Notes: generated by a model not told the origin, from the sequence alone. Counted from the first letter of the stretch, positions 1 to 8,075 are shown. The stretch is 13,076 nucleotides of DNA from Lentisphaeria bacterium (GCA_003477185.1 DMTJ01000370.1:652-13727), one strand, 5' to 3'. Program-made: numbers and translations.

Positions 1-1
1 A

Positions 2-2137
2 CAGAAGGCGCCTGAACAGGAGCCGGAAGTCGTCGAAGTTCCCTGTGAGCCAGACGGCGACGAAGGGCCTGAAGCAATAGACGAAGAGGCCTTGGCCGAG
101 GCTGAACTTGACACCGACCATCCCGCCGCAGGAAGCGTGGACCTCCCGCCGGAAGAGCGCCCTCCGATGGCCATGGCTGACGCCCCAGAAAGCGCCGCTG
201 GAGGCGACGGAGGCCGTGGCGGTAACGGCGGCGGTGACAATCAGCGTGGCGAAGGTGGTGGCGGTGGCAGAAACCGCCGACGCCGTGGCGGACGCAACCG
301 CAATCGCAACCGCGGTGACCGTGGCGAGCAGGCCCAAGGTGAGGGCCACCGCGAAGGTCGCGACCAGAACGACAGTCGTCAGAATGAGAATCGCAATCGC
401 CCAGACAAGATTCGCCAGGACGGCAAAGACGCCGACAATGAAGGAGGCGGCGAGGGGACGAAGAATCGACGGAGAAATCGCAACCGCAATCGCAACCGGG
501 ATCGCGACCAGAATCGCGACCAGCGTCAGGATAAACCAGAGAAGAAGGACTCTGGTCCGCCGCGGAACATCCCCACCCCCAAAGTCGAAGCCCCAGTCAG
601 CGGTTTGGCCGGCTTTCTCCGCCGTCTCAAAGAACTGTTCTTTCCCAAGCTGAAGGAAGAGCGCGAAGCCGAAGAAAAGCGCTTCGAGGCACCGCCGGCT
701 ACGCCACCCCCCACGCCGGAGCGTGACAACAACCGCCGCGGCGGACGGAATCGCAATCGCCGCAGAGACCAAAAAGAATCCGGCGAGAAGGCCCAATCCG
801 CCCGGCCGCAGGAAGAGAAAACCTCCGGCGACGCCCCGGCTCCCAGCCAGGAAAAACAACAGCAGCAGAAACCGGACGGGAATAGGAATGACCGGCGCGA
901 TGCCCCGCTCGACCTGGACGCGATTCCAAAGCAGTTTCCTCCAGGCACCGAAGTCATCGTCCAGGTCACCAAGGGGCCAATCGGCACCAAGGGGCCGCGA
1001 GTTACCACAAACCTGAGCCTCGCTGGCCGTTGTGTTGTCTTGCTTCCGAACTCCAGCCATCGCGGCGTCTCCCGCAAAATCGAGAGCCGCAAAGAGCGCG
1101 AGCGTCTGCGCAAGATCATGAAGAGTCTAGAACTCCCCGCAGGCATGGGCGCCATCTGCCGTACTGCAGGCGAGACGCTCACGGATGAAGAGATTCGCAA
1201 CGACGTCTCCTACGTGCTCGGCAAGTGGGAGGCCACTCAGGCCAACTGCGACCGCCCTGCCCCATGTTGTGTTTTTCAGGAGCCTGGCGTCCTCGAGCGT
1301 ACCTTGCGCGACTACTACGACAACGACGTCAAGCAGATCGTCGTCGACTCGCAAAAGTCCTATGACATCGCCGCATCCTACATCGAGCGCATCGGTGCCA
1401 CAGAGAAAGTCGAGCTCAAGCTCTACGAGAAAGCCCGGCCCATCTTCCAGTTCTACAAGCTCTCCAAGCAGATCGAGCAGATCTTTGGCCGTAAAGTCGG
1501 CCTGCCGAGCGGCGGCGAACTGGTCATCGATGAAACCGAAGCGCTCATTGCTATCGACATCAACTCAGGCAAATCCCGTGGCGGCAAAGACCACCCCGAG
1601 ACCATCCTGACCACGAACATGGAAGCTGCCGGTGAGATTGGTCGCCAGCTGCGCCTGCGTAACGTCGGTGGCCTCGTCGTTGTCGACTTCATCGACATGC
1701 GCTCCGGTACCGATCGCGAGAAGGTCTACACCGCCATGCGCGACGCCACCGATCGTGATCGCGCCAGAACCAAGCTCCTGCGCATCTCGAAGCTTGGGCT
1801 CATGGAGATGACCCGCCAGCGCGAGTACGAAAGCCTACAGGACGCCCTGTTCGAGAACTGCCCCTACTGCGAAGGCAAAGGACTCGTCAAGTCCACTGTC
1901 AGCATCAGCGTTGAGATTCAGCGCCGCCTCCAGGAAATCCTGCGCCGTAAGCAGGGCCTAACTAAAGTCCGGATCACCGTGCATCCGAGCGTCCTGGAGC
2001 GGCTCAAGAATTCCGACGCCCATATCCTCGAAGACATGGAAGGAAAATTTGGCGGCAGCCTCGTGTTTCGTGCCGATGCGCGTCTTCATCGTGAAGAATT
2101 CCGCCTCATGGACGTCGAAAGCGGCAAGGTTCTCTAA
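2..2137 (+). CDS. rng: Rne/Rng family ribonuclease (RNase E/G), 5' end missing
   Basis: Endoribonuclease that cuts single-stranded AU-rich RNA in mRNA decay and rRNA/tRNA processing. The frame is open to the left edge, so the true start and the first half of the S1 domain lie outside the window; a TTG at 92 is only the first visible start-like codon. Numbering from 92: residues 1-270 are low-complexity Arg/Asn/Gly/Glu-rich. From about 274 the conserved part begins with the second half of the S1 domain (IGTKGPRVTTNLSLAG), then the RNase H-like/DNase I-like catalytic core. The two metal-binding aspartates are visible as IAIDINSG (D489) and VVDFIDM (D532), and the zinc-link motif as CPYCEGKG (C590, C593). 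The protein ends soon after the core, with no long C-terminal scaffold as in E. coli RNase E, so it is G-like at that end. First gene of the visible operon; hisC starts 2 nt after its TAA. Confidence 0.95.
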   Translation, partial: QKAPEQEPEVVEVPCEPDGDEGPEAIDEEALAEAELDTDHPAAGSVDLPPEERPPMAMADAPESAAGGDGGRGGNGGGDNQRGEGGGGGRNRRRRGGRNRNRNRGDRGEQAQGEGHREGRDQNDSRQNENRNRPDKIRQDGKDADNEGGGEGTKNRRRNRNRNRNRDRDQNRDQRQDKPEKKDSGPPRNIPTPKVEAPVSGLAGFLRRLKELFFPKLKEEREAEEKRFEAPPATPPPTPERDNNRRGGRNRNRRRDQKESGEKAQSARPQEEKTSGDAPAPSQEKQQQQKPDGNRNDRRDAPLDLDAIPKQFPPGTEVIVQVTKGPIGTKGPRVTTNLSLAGRCVVLLPNSSHRGVSRKIESRKERERLRKIMKSLELPAGMGAICRTAGETLTDEEIRNDVSYVLGKWEATQANCDRPAPCCVFQEPGVLERTLRDYYDNDVKQIVVDSQKSYDIAASYIERIGATEKVELKLYEKARPIFQFYKLSKQIEQIFGRKVGLPSGGELVIDETEALIAIDINSGKSRGGKDHPETILTTNMEAAGEIGRQLRLRNVGGLVVVDFIDMRSGTDREKVYTAMRDATDRDRARTKLLRISKLGLMEMTRQREYESLQDALFENCPYCEGKGLVKSTVSISVEIQRRLQEILRRKQGLTKVRITVHPSVLERLKNSDAHILEDMEGKFGGSLVFRADARLHREEFRLMDVESGKVL
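476..524 (+). repeat. Imperfect hexamer repeat (aaycgc) coding for Arg-Asn/Arg-Asp runs
   Basis: Within the ribonuclease gene, units of the form aatcgc/aaccgc repeat in tandem and grade into gatcgcgaccag copies. They encode alternating Arg-Asn and then Arg-Asp/Gln. A shorter run of the same unit lies at about 293-315. This is codon-level low complexity inside the disordered insertion, able to change length by slippage, not a mobile repeat. Confidence 0.6.
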
Positions 2138-2139
2138 CG

Positions 2140-3243
2140 ATGAACCTGCTGCAGAAGCTCGGCCCCAACCTGTCAGCGCTGCGCCCCTATGAGCCGGGCC
2201 GACCGATCGAGGAAGTGGCACGGGAGTTGGGTCTAGACCCGGACAGTATCGTGAAGCTTGCGAGCAACGAGTCAGCACTAGGCCCATCTCCAAAGGCCAT
2301 GCAAGCCCTTGAGGAAGCGATCGGGGAATGCCACCTCTACCCCGATGGCGGGGCTTGGGAACTACGCCAGGCTCTGTCTGAAGAGCACGGCGTGGCTCCC
2401 GAGCAACTGATCTTGGGCAATGGCTCGAACGAGATTCTCGAGTTTGTCGGCCATTGTTTCATGCGCGGCGACACCCACGTCGTCTTCAGCGCGCACGCCT
2501 TCGTCGTCTACCGGCTGCTCGCGCGGATGTTCGGCTGCAAGTCCACCCAAGTTCCGATGGGCGCAGACCTACGGCACGATCTGGACGCCATGGCCACTGC
2601 CATCCAGGACGACACCTCCGTAGTCTTCGTCTGCAATCCCAATAATCCCACCGGTACAGCAGTCGCCGCCGATGAACTTGAGCGCTTCTGCGAGTGCGTC
2701 CCCGAAGACGTCCTGATCGTCCTCGACGAGGCCTATGCGGAGATCGCACTCACGCTCATGCCCCCCTCCATGGACTGGGTCGAACGCTTCCCTAACCTGC
2801 TCGTTTGCCGCAGCTTTTCCAAGGCCTACGGGCTCGCGGGACTGCGCATCGGCTATGGCGTCGCCTGCCAGGAACTCGCCACCGCCCTTGGCAAAGTCAG
2901 GCAACCGTTCAACACCAACCGCCTTGCCCAACAAGCAGCAGTCGCCGCACTGTCCGACCAAGCCTTTGTCACCAGCAGCCGCGAACTCTACCGCAGCGAG
3001 AAAAACTTCTTCGAGCAACAGCTTACCGCCATGGGCGTCAGCTTCCTGCCAACCGCGGCCAATTTCATTTTGATCCAAGTAGACGCCAGCCTGGAGCCAG
3101 CGCGCCGCCTGCGCGAGAACGGCATCATCGTCCGCCCGATGGAAGTCTATGACTTGCCCAACCACATCCGAATTACTTTTGGCACGCGCACCGAAAACTT
3201 GCGCTGCCTTAACGCCTTAAGAGACCTACTCGCCGAATCATGA
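2140..3243 (+). CDS. hisC: Histidinol-phosphate aminotransferase (class I/II PLP aminotransferase)
   Basis: PLP enzyme that transfers an amino group from glutamate to imidazole-acetol phosphate in histidine synthesis (EC 2.6.1.9), in the cytoplasm. The 367 residues match the usual HisC length. The N-terminal region has LRPYEPGRPIEEVARELG and KLASNESALGPSP, typical of HisC. Visible PLP-site elements are CNPNNPTG (N166), the pyridine-N-binding Asp in VLDEAYAE (D196), the Schiff-base lysine in SFSKAYGLAGLRIGY (K228), and the substrate-carboxylate arginine in HIRITFG (R344). The ATG at 2140 lies 2 nt after the ribonuclease stop, with only a weak AAGG upstream, so translational coupling is likely. 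The 3' end overlaps tyrS by 4 nt. Some HisC-like enzymes also act on aromatic amino acids; with no other his genes in view, an aromatic aminotransferase role cannot be excluded. Confidence 0.9.
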   Translation: MNLLQKLGPNLSALRPYEPGRPIEEVARELGLDPDSIVKLASNESALGPSPKAMQALEEAIGECHLYPDGGAWELRQALSEEHGVAPEQLILGNGSNEILEFVGHCFMRGDTHVVFSAHAFVVYRLLARMFGCKSTQVPMGADLRHDLDAMATAIQDDTSVVFVCNPNNPTGTAVAADELERFCECVPEDVLIVLDEAYAEIALTLMPPSMDWVERFPNLLVCRSFSKAYGLAGLRIGYGVACQELATALGKVRQPFNTNRLAQQAAVAALSDQAFVTSSRELYRSEKNFFEQQLTAMGVSFLPTAANFILIQVDASLEPARRLRENGIIVRPMEVYDLPNHIRITFGTRTENLRCLNALRDLLAES

Positions 3244-4520
3244 ACGCATTTGATATCCTTGAGCAACGCGGCTTCTTCTACCAGCACACCGACGAAGAAG
3301 CGACTAAAAAACTACTGAATGCCGAAGGCGAAGCCTTTTACATAGGTATCGATCCCACCGCAGACAGCATGCATGTTGGCCATCTGCTGCCGATCATGGC
3401 TGCTCGTCACCTCCAGCGCCACGGCCATCGTCCCGTCATCCTGATCGGCGGCGGCACCGCCCGCGTCGGCGACCCTTCCGGTAAAACCGAGATGCGCAAG
3501 ATGCTCAGCGAGCAAGACATTGCGGACAACGCAACCGCGCTGCGTCAGCAAGTCGGGCGCTTTCTCGATTTCTCCGATGACGACAAGGGAATCCTCGTCA
3601 ATAACTCCGACTGGCTCGATGGCCTCGGCTACATCGAATTCCTGCGCGATGTCGGCAAGCACTTCAGCGTCAATCGCATGCTCACCGCCGAATCTGTCAA
3701 GCAGCGTCTAGAGACCGGCCTCAGCTTCCTCGAGTTCAACTACACGCTCCTCCAGGCCTACGACTTCTACGTCCTGCGCCGCGATCGCAACTGCCGCTTT
3801 CAATTCGGTGGCCAAGACCAATGGGGCAACATCGTTGCCGGCATCGACCTCACCCGCCGCATGCTCAGCCAAGAAGTCTACGGCGCCACCTTTCCGCTGC
3901 TCACCAACAGCCAGGGCCAGAAGTTTGGCAAGACAGTGGCCGGCGCTGTCTGGCTCGACCCCAAGCGCACCAGCACCACCGATTACTACCAATTCTGGCG
4001 CAACGTCGAAGACACCGAAGTCACAAAGCTCCTGTGCTTCTTTACCGACCTGCCCGTTGCAGAAATCCAGCGCCTCGGCGCTCTCGAAGCCCCGGCCATC
4101 AACCGCGCCAAAGAGATCCTCGCCTTCGAAGCCACCGCCCTCGCCCATGGTTTCCAAGAAGCCGAGCGGGTCTTCCACGCCATCGCCGGCAGATTCGGCT
4201 TTGCCGACCCCGAAGGCAAGATCCAGACCAGCAGCCGCATTGCCCAGTTCCGGCCCGAGTCCAGCACCAAAGATCTACCCACCTACGCGCTGGGTAAGGC
4301 CGCAGCCGAAGCAGGCATCTGGATCTGCGCCCTCTTCACCGAATCAGGCCTCCAGACCGGCAACGGCGCTGCCAGACGCCTCATCCAGGGCGGCGGTGCC
4401 TACCTCAACGAAGAGCGCCTGACCGATGTCCAGCGCCAAGTCACGCTCCAGGACTTTCAAGACGGTGAGCTCGTCTTGCGAGCCGGCAAGAAAAACCTGC
4501 GACGCGTTGTCATCGAATAA
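3240..4520 (+). CDS. tyrS: Tyrosine--tRNA ligase
   Basis: Charges tRNA-Tyr with tyrosine (EC 6.1.1.1); class I synthetase, cytoplasmic dimer. The 426 residues are the normal length for bacterial TyrS. The HIGH signature appears as HVGH at residues 45-48 within IGIDPTADSMHVGHLLP. The tyrosine-pocket region GGQDQWGN is at about 190-197. The KMSKS loop has the bacterial TyrS form KFGKT at 228-232. The last 65 or so residues form an S4-type RNA-binding domain (RRLIQGGGAYLNEERL, then LRAGKKN). Its ATG sits inside the hisC stop as ATGA, a classic coupled junction, with no strong Shine-Dalgarno of its own. The next gene starts 15 nt after its TAA. Nothing is missing or odd in the catalytic motifs. 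Confidence 0.96.
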   Translation: MNAFDILEQRGFFYQHTDEEATKKLLNAEGEAFYIGIDPTADSMHVGHLLPIMAARHLQRHGHRPVILIGGGTARVGDPSGKTEMRKMLSEQDIADNATALRQQVGRFLDFSDDDKGILVNNSDWLDGLGYIEFLRDVGKHFSVNRMLTAESVKQRLETGLSFLEFNYTLLQAYDFYVLRRDRNCRFQFGGQDQWGNIVAGIDLTRRMLSQEVYGATFPLLTNSQGQKFGKTVAGAVWLDPKRTSTTDYYQFWRNVEDTEVTKLLCFFTDLPVAEIQRLGALEAPAINRAKEILAFEATALAHGFQEAERVFHAIAGRFGFADPEGKIQTSSRIAQFRPESSTKDLPTYALGKAAAEAGIWICALFTESGLQTGNGAARRLIQGGGAYLNEERLTDVQRQVTLQDFQDGELVLRAGKKNLRRVVIE

Positions 4521-4535
4521 CCGAAGCAGGCCCTC

Positions 4536-5942
4536 TTGAAAAACGAACGCCAGCTTGAGATGACCTTCGAGGCCGATACCCGCCTCCGGGAGCGCCTCTA
4601 CCAAGACGACTTTACCGTCCTACTAGAGATCGTGCGCCCTAATGCCGACCAGCCCTTCCAGCTCGGTATGCTCCCCGTTACCGAGGTCGTCCGCAGTGTC
4701 GCCACCGACAAGCGCATCCACGGCCTCGTCCTCACCGGCGGCTTCCAGGCCGAAGCCGAGCGCCACAGCCTCGTCGATACCCTCGCCGGTCTCAAGCGGG
4801 AGCGTAAAAAGCTCCCGGTCATGGCCGCCGTCTCCGGAACGGGGCTCAGTGCCGAGAATCTCAGCGAGCTCGTCGCCAGGCTTAAGTCGGCCAAAGTCTC
4901 CGATCTGCTGCTCGTCTCCGGTTTCGCCAAGCCCTCGCCGCTCAAAGGCGACTTCGCTGGCCATCCCGGAGCCCACCTCGACAGCACCCTCATGCTCCAG
5001 CAACTGCACGTGCAGGGCTTGACCCTTGCGGCCACCGTAAACCCCTTCAAGTACAACATTGCAGACACCTTTCTGCAGTACTACAAAATGGCCCGCAAGA
5101 TCAAAGCCGGTGCCCACTTCTTCGTCACCGAAGCAGGCTGGGACATGAAGAAGATCCAAGAGCTGCTCTGGTACAGCCAGCAGCGCAACTATGCCATTCC
5201 CGTCATTGCCCGTCTTCGTTTTGTCCGCCCCCAGGAAGTCGTCCCCATCCTTGACGGGCTCTGTCCTGGGCAAGTCATGTCCCGCGAGTTTGCCGCCCAA
5301 CTCCAGCGCGAAGCTAACGTCGGCGATCAACAAGCCGAAGCCGCCCAACTCCGCCGTCTGGCCCTCCAAGCCACCGGCTGCCGACTCCTCGGTTGCAGCG
5401 GCGTCCAGATCGCCGGCATCGAAGACCCTGCGCGCCTTCAGAATTTGCTCAATGAGATCGACACCTACTCTCAGAGCCTGACCACCTACAAAGATTGGCT
5501 CCGTGCTTGGAATGACTACCATGACCGTGTCGAAATGGCCCCCTACCCGCGTCACTACTACGCCTATAAAAATCTGCTCGATGAGAGCCTCTGCACCTAC
5601 AACGCCCAGCACACACTCCAGGCCCACAATCGCCTGCCTCAAGCCACCACAGGCGACCGAGTCCGTTACCTGATCGCCGATGCACTCTCCGTCGAAAAAC
5701 GCACCGGTTCCCTTGGCCGCATCCTTCGCAAAACCCTCTGCCTCGACGCCAGCGACCAGTGGCAGCTCGCCAAAACCTTTTACGTGCCTGCCTCCCAGTG
5801 CCCCAAAGGGCTCGAGGAAGGCCCGTGCGGCGGCACCCGCCCCGACGGCACCTGTGAAATCGGCGACCGCCCCTGCATGTACCACCAGTGCCTGGCCCGC
5901 GCCCGCTGGCTGCGCCGCCTCGACGAGTTCGAAGAAATCTAA
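4536..5942 (+). CDS. Methylenetetrahydrofolate reductase fused to an MTHFR C-terminal Cys-rich domain
   Basis: The N-terminal 300 residues look like the MetF TIM barrel that reduces 5,10-methylene-THF to 5-methyl-THF, feeding methionine synthesis. LLEIVRP places a Glu (E31) where E. coli MetF has its catalytic Glu in the FEFFPP-type motif. Later barrel features include ATVNPFKYN, HFFVTEAGWD and IPVIARLRFV. The C-terminal 50 residues match the MTHFR_C family (PF12225, MetV-like): CPKGLEEGPCGG, then GTCEIGDRPC and HQC. Cysteines 422, 431, 440, 447 and 452 could bind zinc or an Fe-S cluster. In many anaerobes MetF and MetV are separate subunits; here they are one chain. The start is the TTG at 4536, chosen because AGCAGG lies 5 nt upstream; an in-frame ATG at 4560 is the alternative. 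The electron donor is unknown from sequence. Confidence 0.85.
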   Translation: MKNERQLEMTFEADTRLRERLYQDDFTVLLEIVRPNADQPFQLGMLPVTEVVRSVATDKRIHGLVLTGGFQAEAERHSLVDTLAGLKRERKKLPVMAAVSGTGLSAENLSELVARLKSAKVSDLLLVSGFAKPSPLKGDFAGHPGAHLDSTLMLQQLHVQGLTLAATVNPFKYNIADTFLQYYKMARKIKAGAHFFVTEAGWDMKKIQELLWYSQQRNYAIPVIARLRFVRPQEVVPILDGLCPGQVMSREFAAQLQREANVGDQQAEAAQLRRLALQATGCRLLGCSGVQIAGIEDPARLQNLLNEIDTYSQSLTTYKDWLRAWNDYHDRVEMAPYPRHYYAYKNLLDESLCTYNAQHTLQAHNRLPQATTGDRVRYLIADALSVEKRTGSLGRILRKTLCLDASDQWQLAKTFYVPASQCPKGLEEGPCGGTRPDGTCEIGDRPCMYHQCLARARWLRRLDEFEEI

Positions 5943-6069
5943 GCCCCACCTTCGGAACTCCGCCTGCCCGCGGCTCAACATTTCATGCTGCAGAAGGAAA
6001 TAGCACTCGCAACTTTGCGCATACTTACCGGTGATTTACGGGAATCCATCCAGGCCCAACGGGCCCCGA

Positions 6070-6119
6070 CAAGGTAGCCCAAGCCAAACACGATACGAGC
6101 GCGGGCCTGGGCTACCCTG
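6070..6119. terminator. Long imperfect inverted repeat, possible operon terminator
   Basis: A left arm at 6070-6085 (caaggtagcccaagcc) pairs with a right arm at 6104-6119 (ggcctgggctaccctg): 16 positions, 14 Watson-Crick pairs and two A-C mismatches, with an 18-nt loop. It lies about 130 nt after the end of the metF-like gene. There is only a short TGTTT after it, so it is not a textbook rho-independent terminator; a dispersed palindromic element is an alternative. Confidence 0.4.
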
Positions 6120-6143
6120 TTTCGGCCCAACATCCTCCCCCTC

Positions 6144-6171
6144 TTGACATTTCTCCTGGCCGTCCTATCCT
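6144..6171 (+). promoter_or_regulatory. Candidate sigma-70-like promoter
   Basis: A perfect TTGACA at 6144-6149 is followed after 16 nt by TATCCT (6166-6171, four of six consensus positions). It sits just after the inverted repeat that may end the operon. The nearest supported gene downstream starts at 6958, so any transcript would have a leader of about 780 nt; this weakens the call. Confidence 0.25.
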
Positions 6172-6957
6172 ACCAGAATGCGCCATTCAGCTTACAGCCG
6201 GACATTGAAACGCCGCCTGATCATTGGAGGGGTACAGGTCCACTTGTTGCCACAATTGCCTTGGGCCTTCTCTTTGGCAATAATGCCCGGAAAATTATAG
6301 AAATTCTGCTCGTTTTTGCGTACAGAGTCGCCATGAGGGGATGGCTGCCTATGGCAAAGGCGCCGACCTCGTTCGGGACATGGGAATTAAAGCAGACGGA
6401 GTCTGGTCCCATAACCTTTTTGCGTGTGTTACGGGAGATTCTTTATCTCTCCAGTGGATGGTTGTTTTGCCCGGCATTTCGGACCAGCGCTTCGTGACCA
6501 ACGGGATTGGCAGACGCTTCTACGTGCCGATACGCAATCTTCAGGCATTCCAACCGCGGAGCCAGCCAACAGGTAAGCCAAGTCAAAGTGTCAGCCCCGC
6601 TGGTGGCAAGTCGCTAGTCCAAGATCTGCAATCCGAACTCCCCTCCTCCTTCTCGCAGTTTTCGCGTATCTAGCTTGACAGACATCTCTTCCTCCTGTCT
6701 TGCATCGGTCCAAGACCAGACCACAGGAATCTTACTGCGCATACTACAGCGGCCCATGCCGGCGGACCCTCGCTACGTTTTGGGCGATTGCGCTCGCCAA
6801 TGAAGAGATTGACGGTAGCTTATTCGGATATGGAGTTGGGCTGTAGGACTGCAGGGGTTTGACGCACAAGGATTCTAAATCTTCTGTGCATAAGCCAAGG
6901 CTGATGCGGTCAAATCAGTATCGAATGTAAAGAACGCTACAATGGGAATCCCCCGAC

Positions 6958-7938
6958 ATGACACAATATGCTTGCGACGCCTGTGCGAACACTCAGGACA
7001 ATCGTACCTTTTCCGCGCATGAGATGATGTTCGGCACGCACGATTCCTTCGAGTACTTCGAATGTGCCCGGTGCCATGCCCTTCAGATTGCCGTAGTTCC
7101 CGACAACCTCGGGGACTATTATCCAGACAACTATTATTCTTTTGCGAGCATGGAACTCCCAAAGTCCGGCGGGCTAAAGAGAGCACTCAAGCGAGTTCGT
7201 CTTCAGCACGCCCTGGGACACACCAGCCTGCTGGGATCTGCTTTGGTGGGATTGAACGGCCGCCCCGACTTACCCGACAGCTTTGCGCACGTTCCATTGC
7301 ACCAAGACTCGAGAATTCTGGATGTTGGCGGTGGGGGAGGCGAACTGCTGCACCACCTGTATCACGAAGGCTTTGGCAACTTGACCGGCGTCGATCCGTT
7401 TGTAGAACAGGATATTGTCTTCGATCAGGGCGTTACCATCTACAAGAAGACGCTGAGTGAGATGCAAGGAAAGTTTGACTTAATCTTGTTCAATCACTCT
7501 TTCGAACACATGAACAATTCTCCTGAGGTCTTGAGAGATGTGACCCCGTTGTTGGCTGAAGGCGGACACGTGGTGCTGGCAATGCCCGTAGCCCACTGTT
7601 ATGCGTGGGAACACTATGGAGTCAGCTGGGTGCAACTTGACGCCCCACGCCATCTTGTGATTCATACCACAAAGAGTGTCGAACTGCTGGCGGAACAAAC
7701 TGGGCTTAAGCTCGTGCACAACGAATGCATCTCCACTACCTTTCAGTTTCTAGGCAGTGAGATTTATGCACGCGACATCCCCCTAATCGACCCTGAGACC
7801 GGGGAGAATAACTCGAAAGCTCGCGCTCGCTCCCTATTCACGACTGAGGAGTTGGCCGCGTTCGAGACGCAAGCGGTCGAGTTGAATGCCAGTGGAAAAG
7901 GCGACACAGGGCTCTTCATTCTGAGTCACGGGAAGTAG
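6958..7938 (+). CDS. SAM-dependent class I methyltransferase with N-terminal zinc-ribbon-like motif
   Basis: Predicted methyltransferase of the Methyltransf_23 type; the substrate is unknown. A CxxC pair at C6/C9 and a second at C36/C39 form a zinc-ribbon-like N-terminus. A linker of about 70 residues follows. The SAM-binding motif I is ILDVGGGGGELL (D122 and the Gly run), the acidic end of beta-2 is LTGVDPF, and the post-motif region is FNHSFEHMNN. The C-terminal SWVQLDAPRHLVIHT then SVELLAEQTGL is the arrangement seen in methyltransferases from surface-polysaccharide and sugar-modification clusters, but there are no glycan genes here to support that role. The ATG at 6958 lacks a clear Shine-Dalgarno; it is the natural start because it directly precedes the first Cys pair. 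The stop is TAG. It stands alone, with about 1 kb of gene-poor DNA on each side, and has visibly more A/T at third positions than the operon, which hints at transfer or relaxed selection. Confidence 0.8.
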   Translation: MTQYACDACANTQDNRTFSAHEMMFGTHDSFEYFECARCHALQIAVVPDNLGDYYPDNYYSFASMELPKSGGLKRALKRVRLQHALGHTSLLGSALVGLNGRPDLPDSFAHVPLHQDSRILDVGGGGGELLHHLYHEGFGNLTGVDPFVEQDIVFDQGVTIYKKTLSEMQGKFDLILFNHSFEHMNNSPEVLRDVTPLLAEGGHVVLAMPVAHCYAWEHYGVSWVQLDAPRHLVIHTTKSVELLAEQTGLKLVHNECISTTFQFLGSEIYARDIPLIDPETGENNSKARARSLFTTEELAAFETQAVELNASGKGDTGLFILSHGK

Positions 7939-7965
7939 CACACACCCGCTTGGTCGAGGTCTCGC

Positions 7966-8002
7966 CTCGGTTGTGAATTAGATTGTCTGATTCACAACCG
8001 AG
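7966..8002. terminator. Perfect 13-bp inverted repeat after the methyltransferase
   Basis: ctcggttgtgaat at 7966-7978 is the exact reverse complement of attcacaaccgag at 7990-8002, with an 11-nt loop. It starts 28 nt after the methyltransferase stop. No T-run follows on either strand, so it is either a transcript-end stabilising hairpin, a weak bidirectional terminator, or a palindromic site for a protein or recombinase. Confidence 0.5.
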
Positions 8003-8075
8003 CTTGCACAAGTGAACGCCTTAGTGGGCCAACTCTCCCTCATCTTGCGCACGCAAGCTGTGCGTAATCGTGAGG

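Larger units (their letters stand above)
5943..6957. other. Gene-poor spacer between the operon and the methyltransferase
   Basis: About 1 kb with no gene I recognise. It holds a small GGCCC-aac-GGGCC hairpin at 6053-6065, the long imperfect inverted repeat at 6070-6119 and a promoter-like element at 6144-6171. Two overlapping + frames (TTG 6144 to 6497, ATG 6341 to 6673) lack family motifs and look accidental. Base composition is visibly less GC-rich than in the operon, which fits old, unselected DNA. Confidence 0.6.

Noticed and set aside
4623..5981. 452-codon frame antisense to the metF-like gene
   Set aside because: Shadow of a high-GC gene: the sense strand carries clear MetF and MTHFR_C motifs.
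6144..6497. 117-codon + frame with a possible membrane segment
   Set aside because: TTG start inside the promoter-like element, no ribosome site, one weakly hydrophobic stretch only, no family recognised.
6341..6673. 110-codon + frame overlapping the previous one
   Set aside because: No ribosome site, no motif, overlaps another frame of equal quality; likely chance.
6675..6680. TTGACA as a promoter for the methyltransferase
   Set aside because: No acceptable -10 element 16-18 nt downstream and the gene is nearly 300 nt away.
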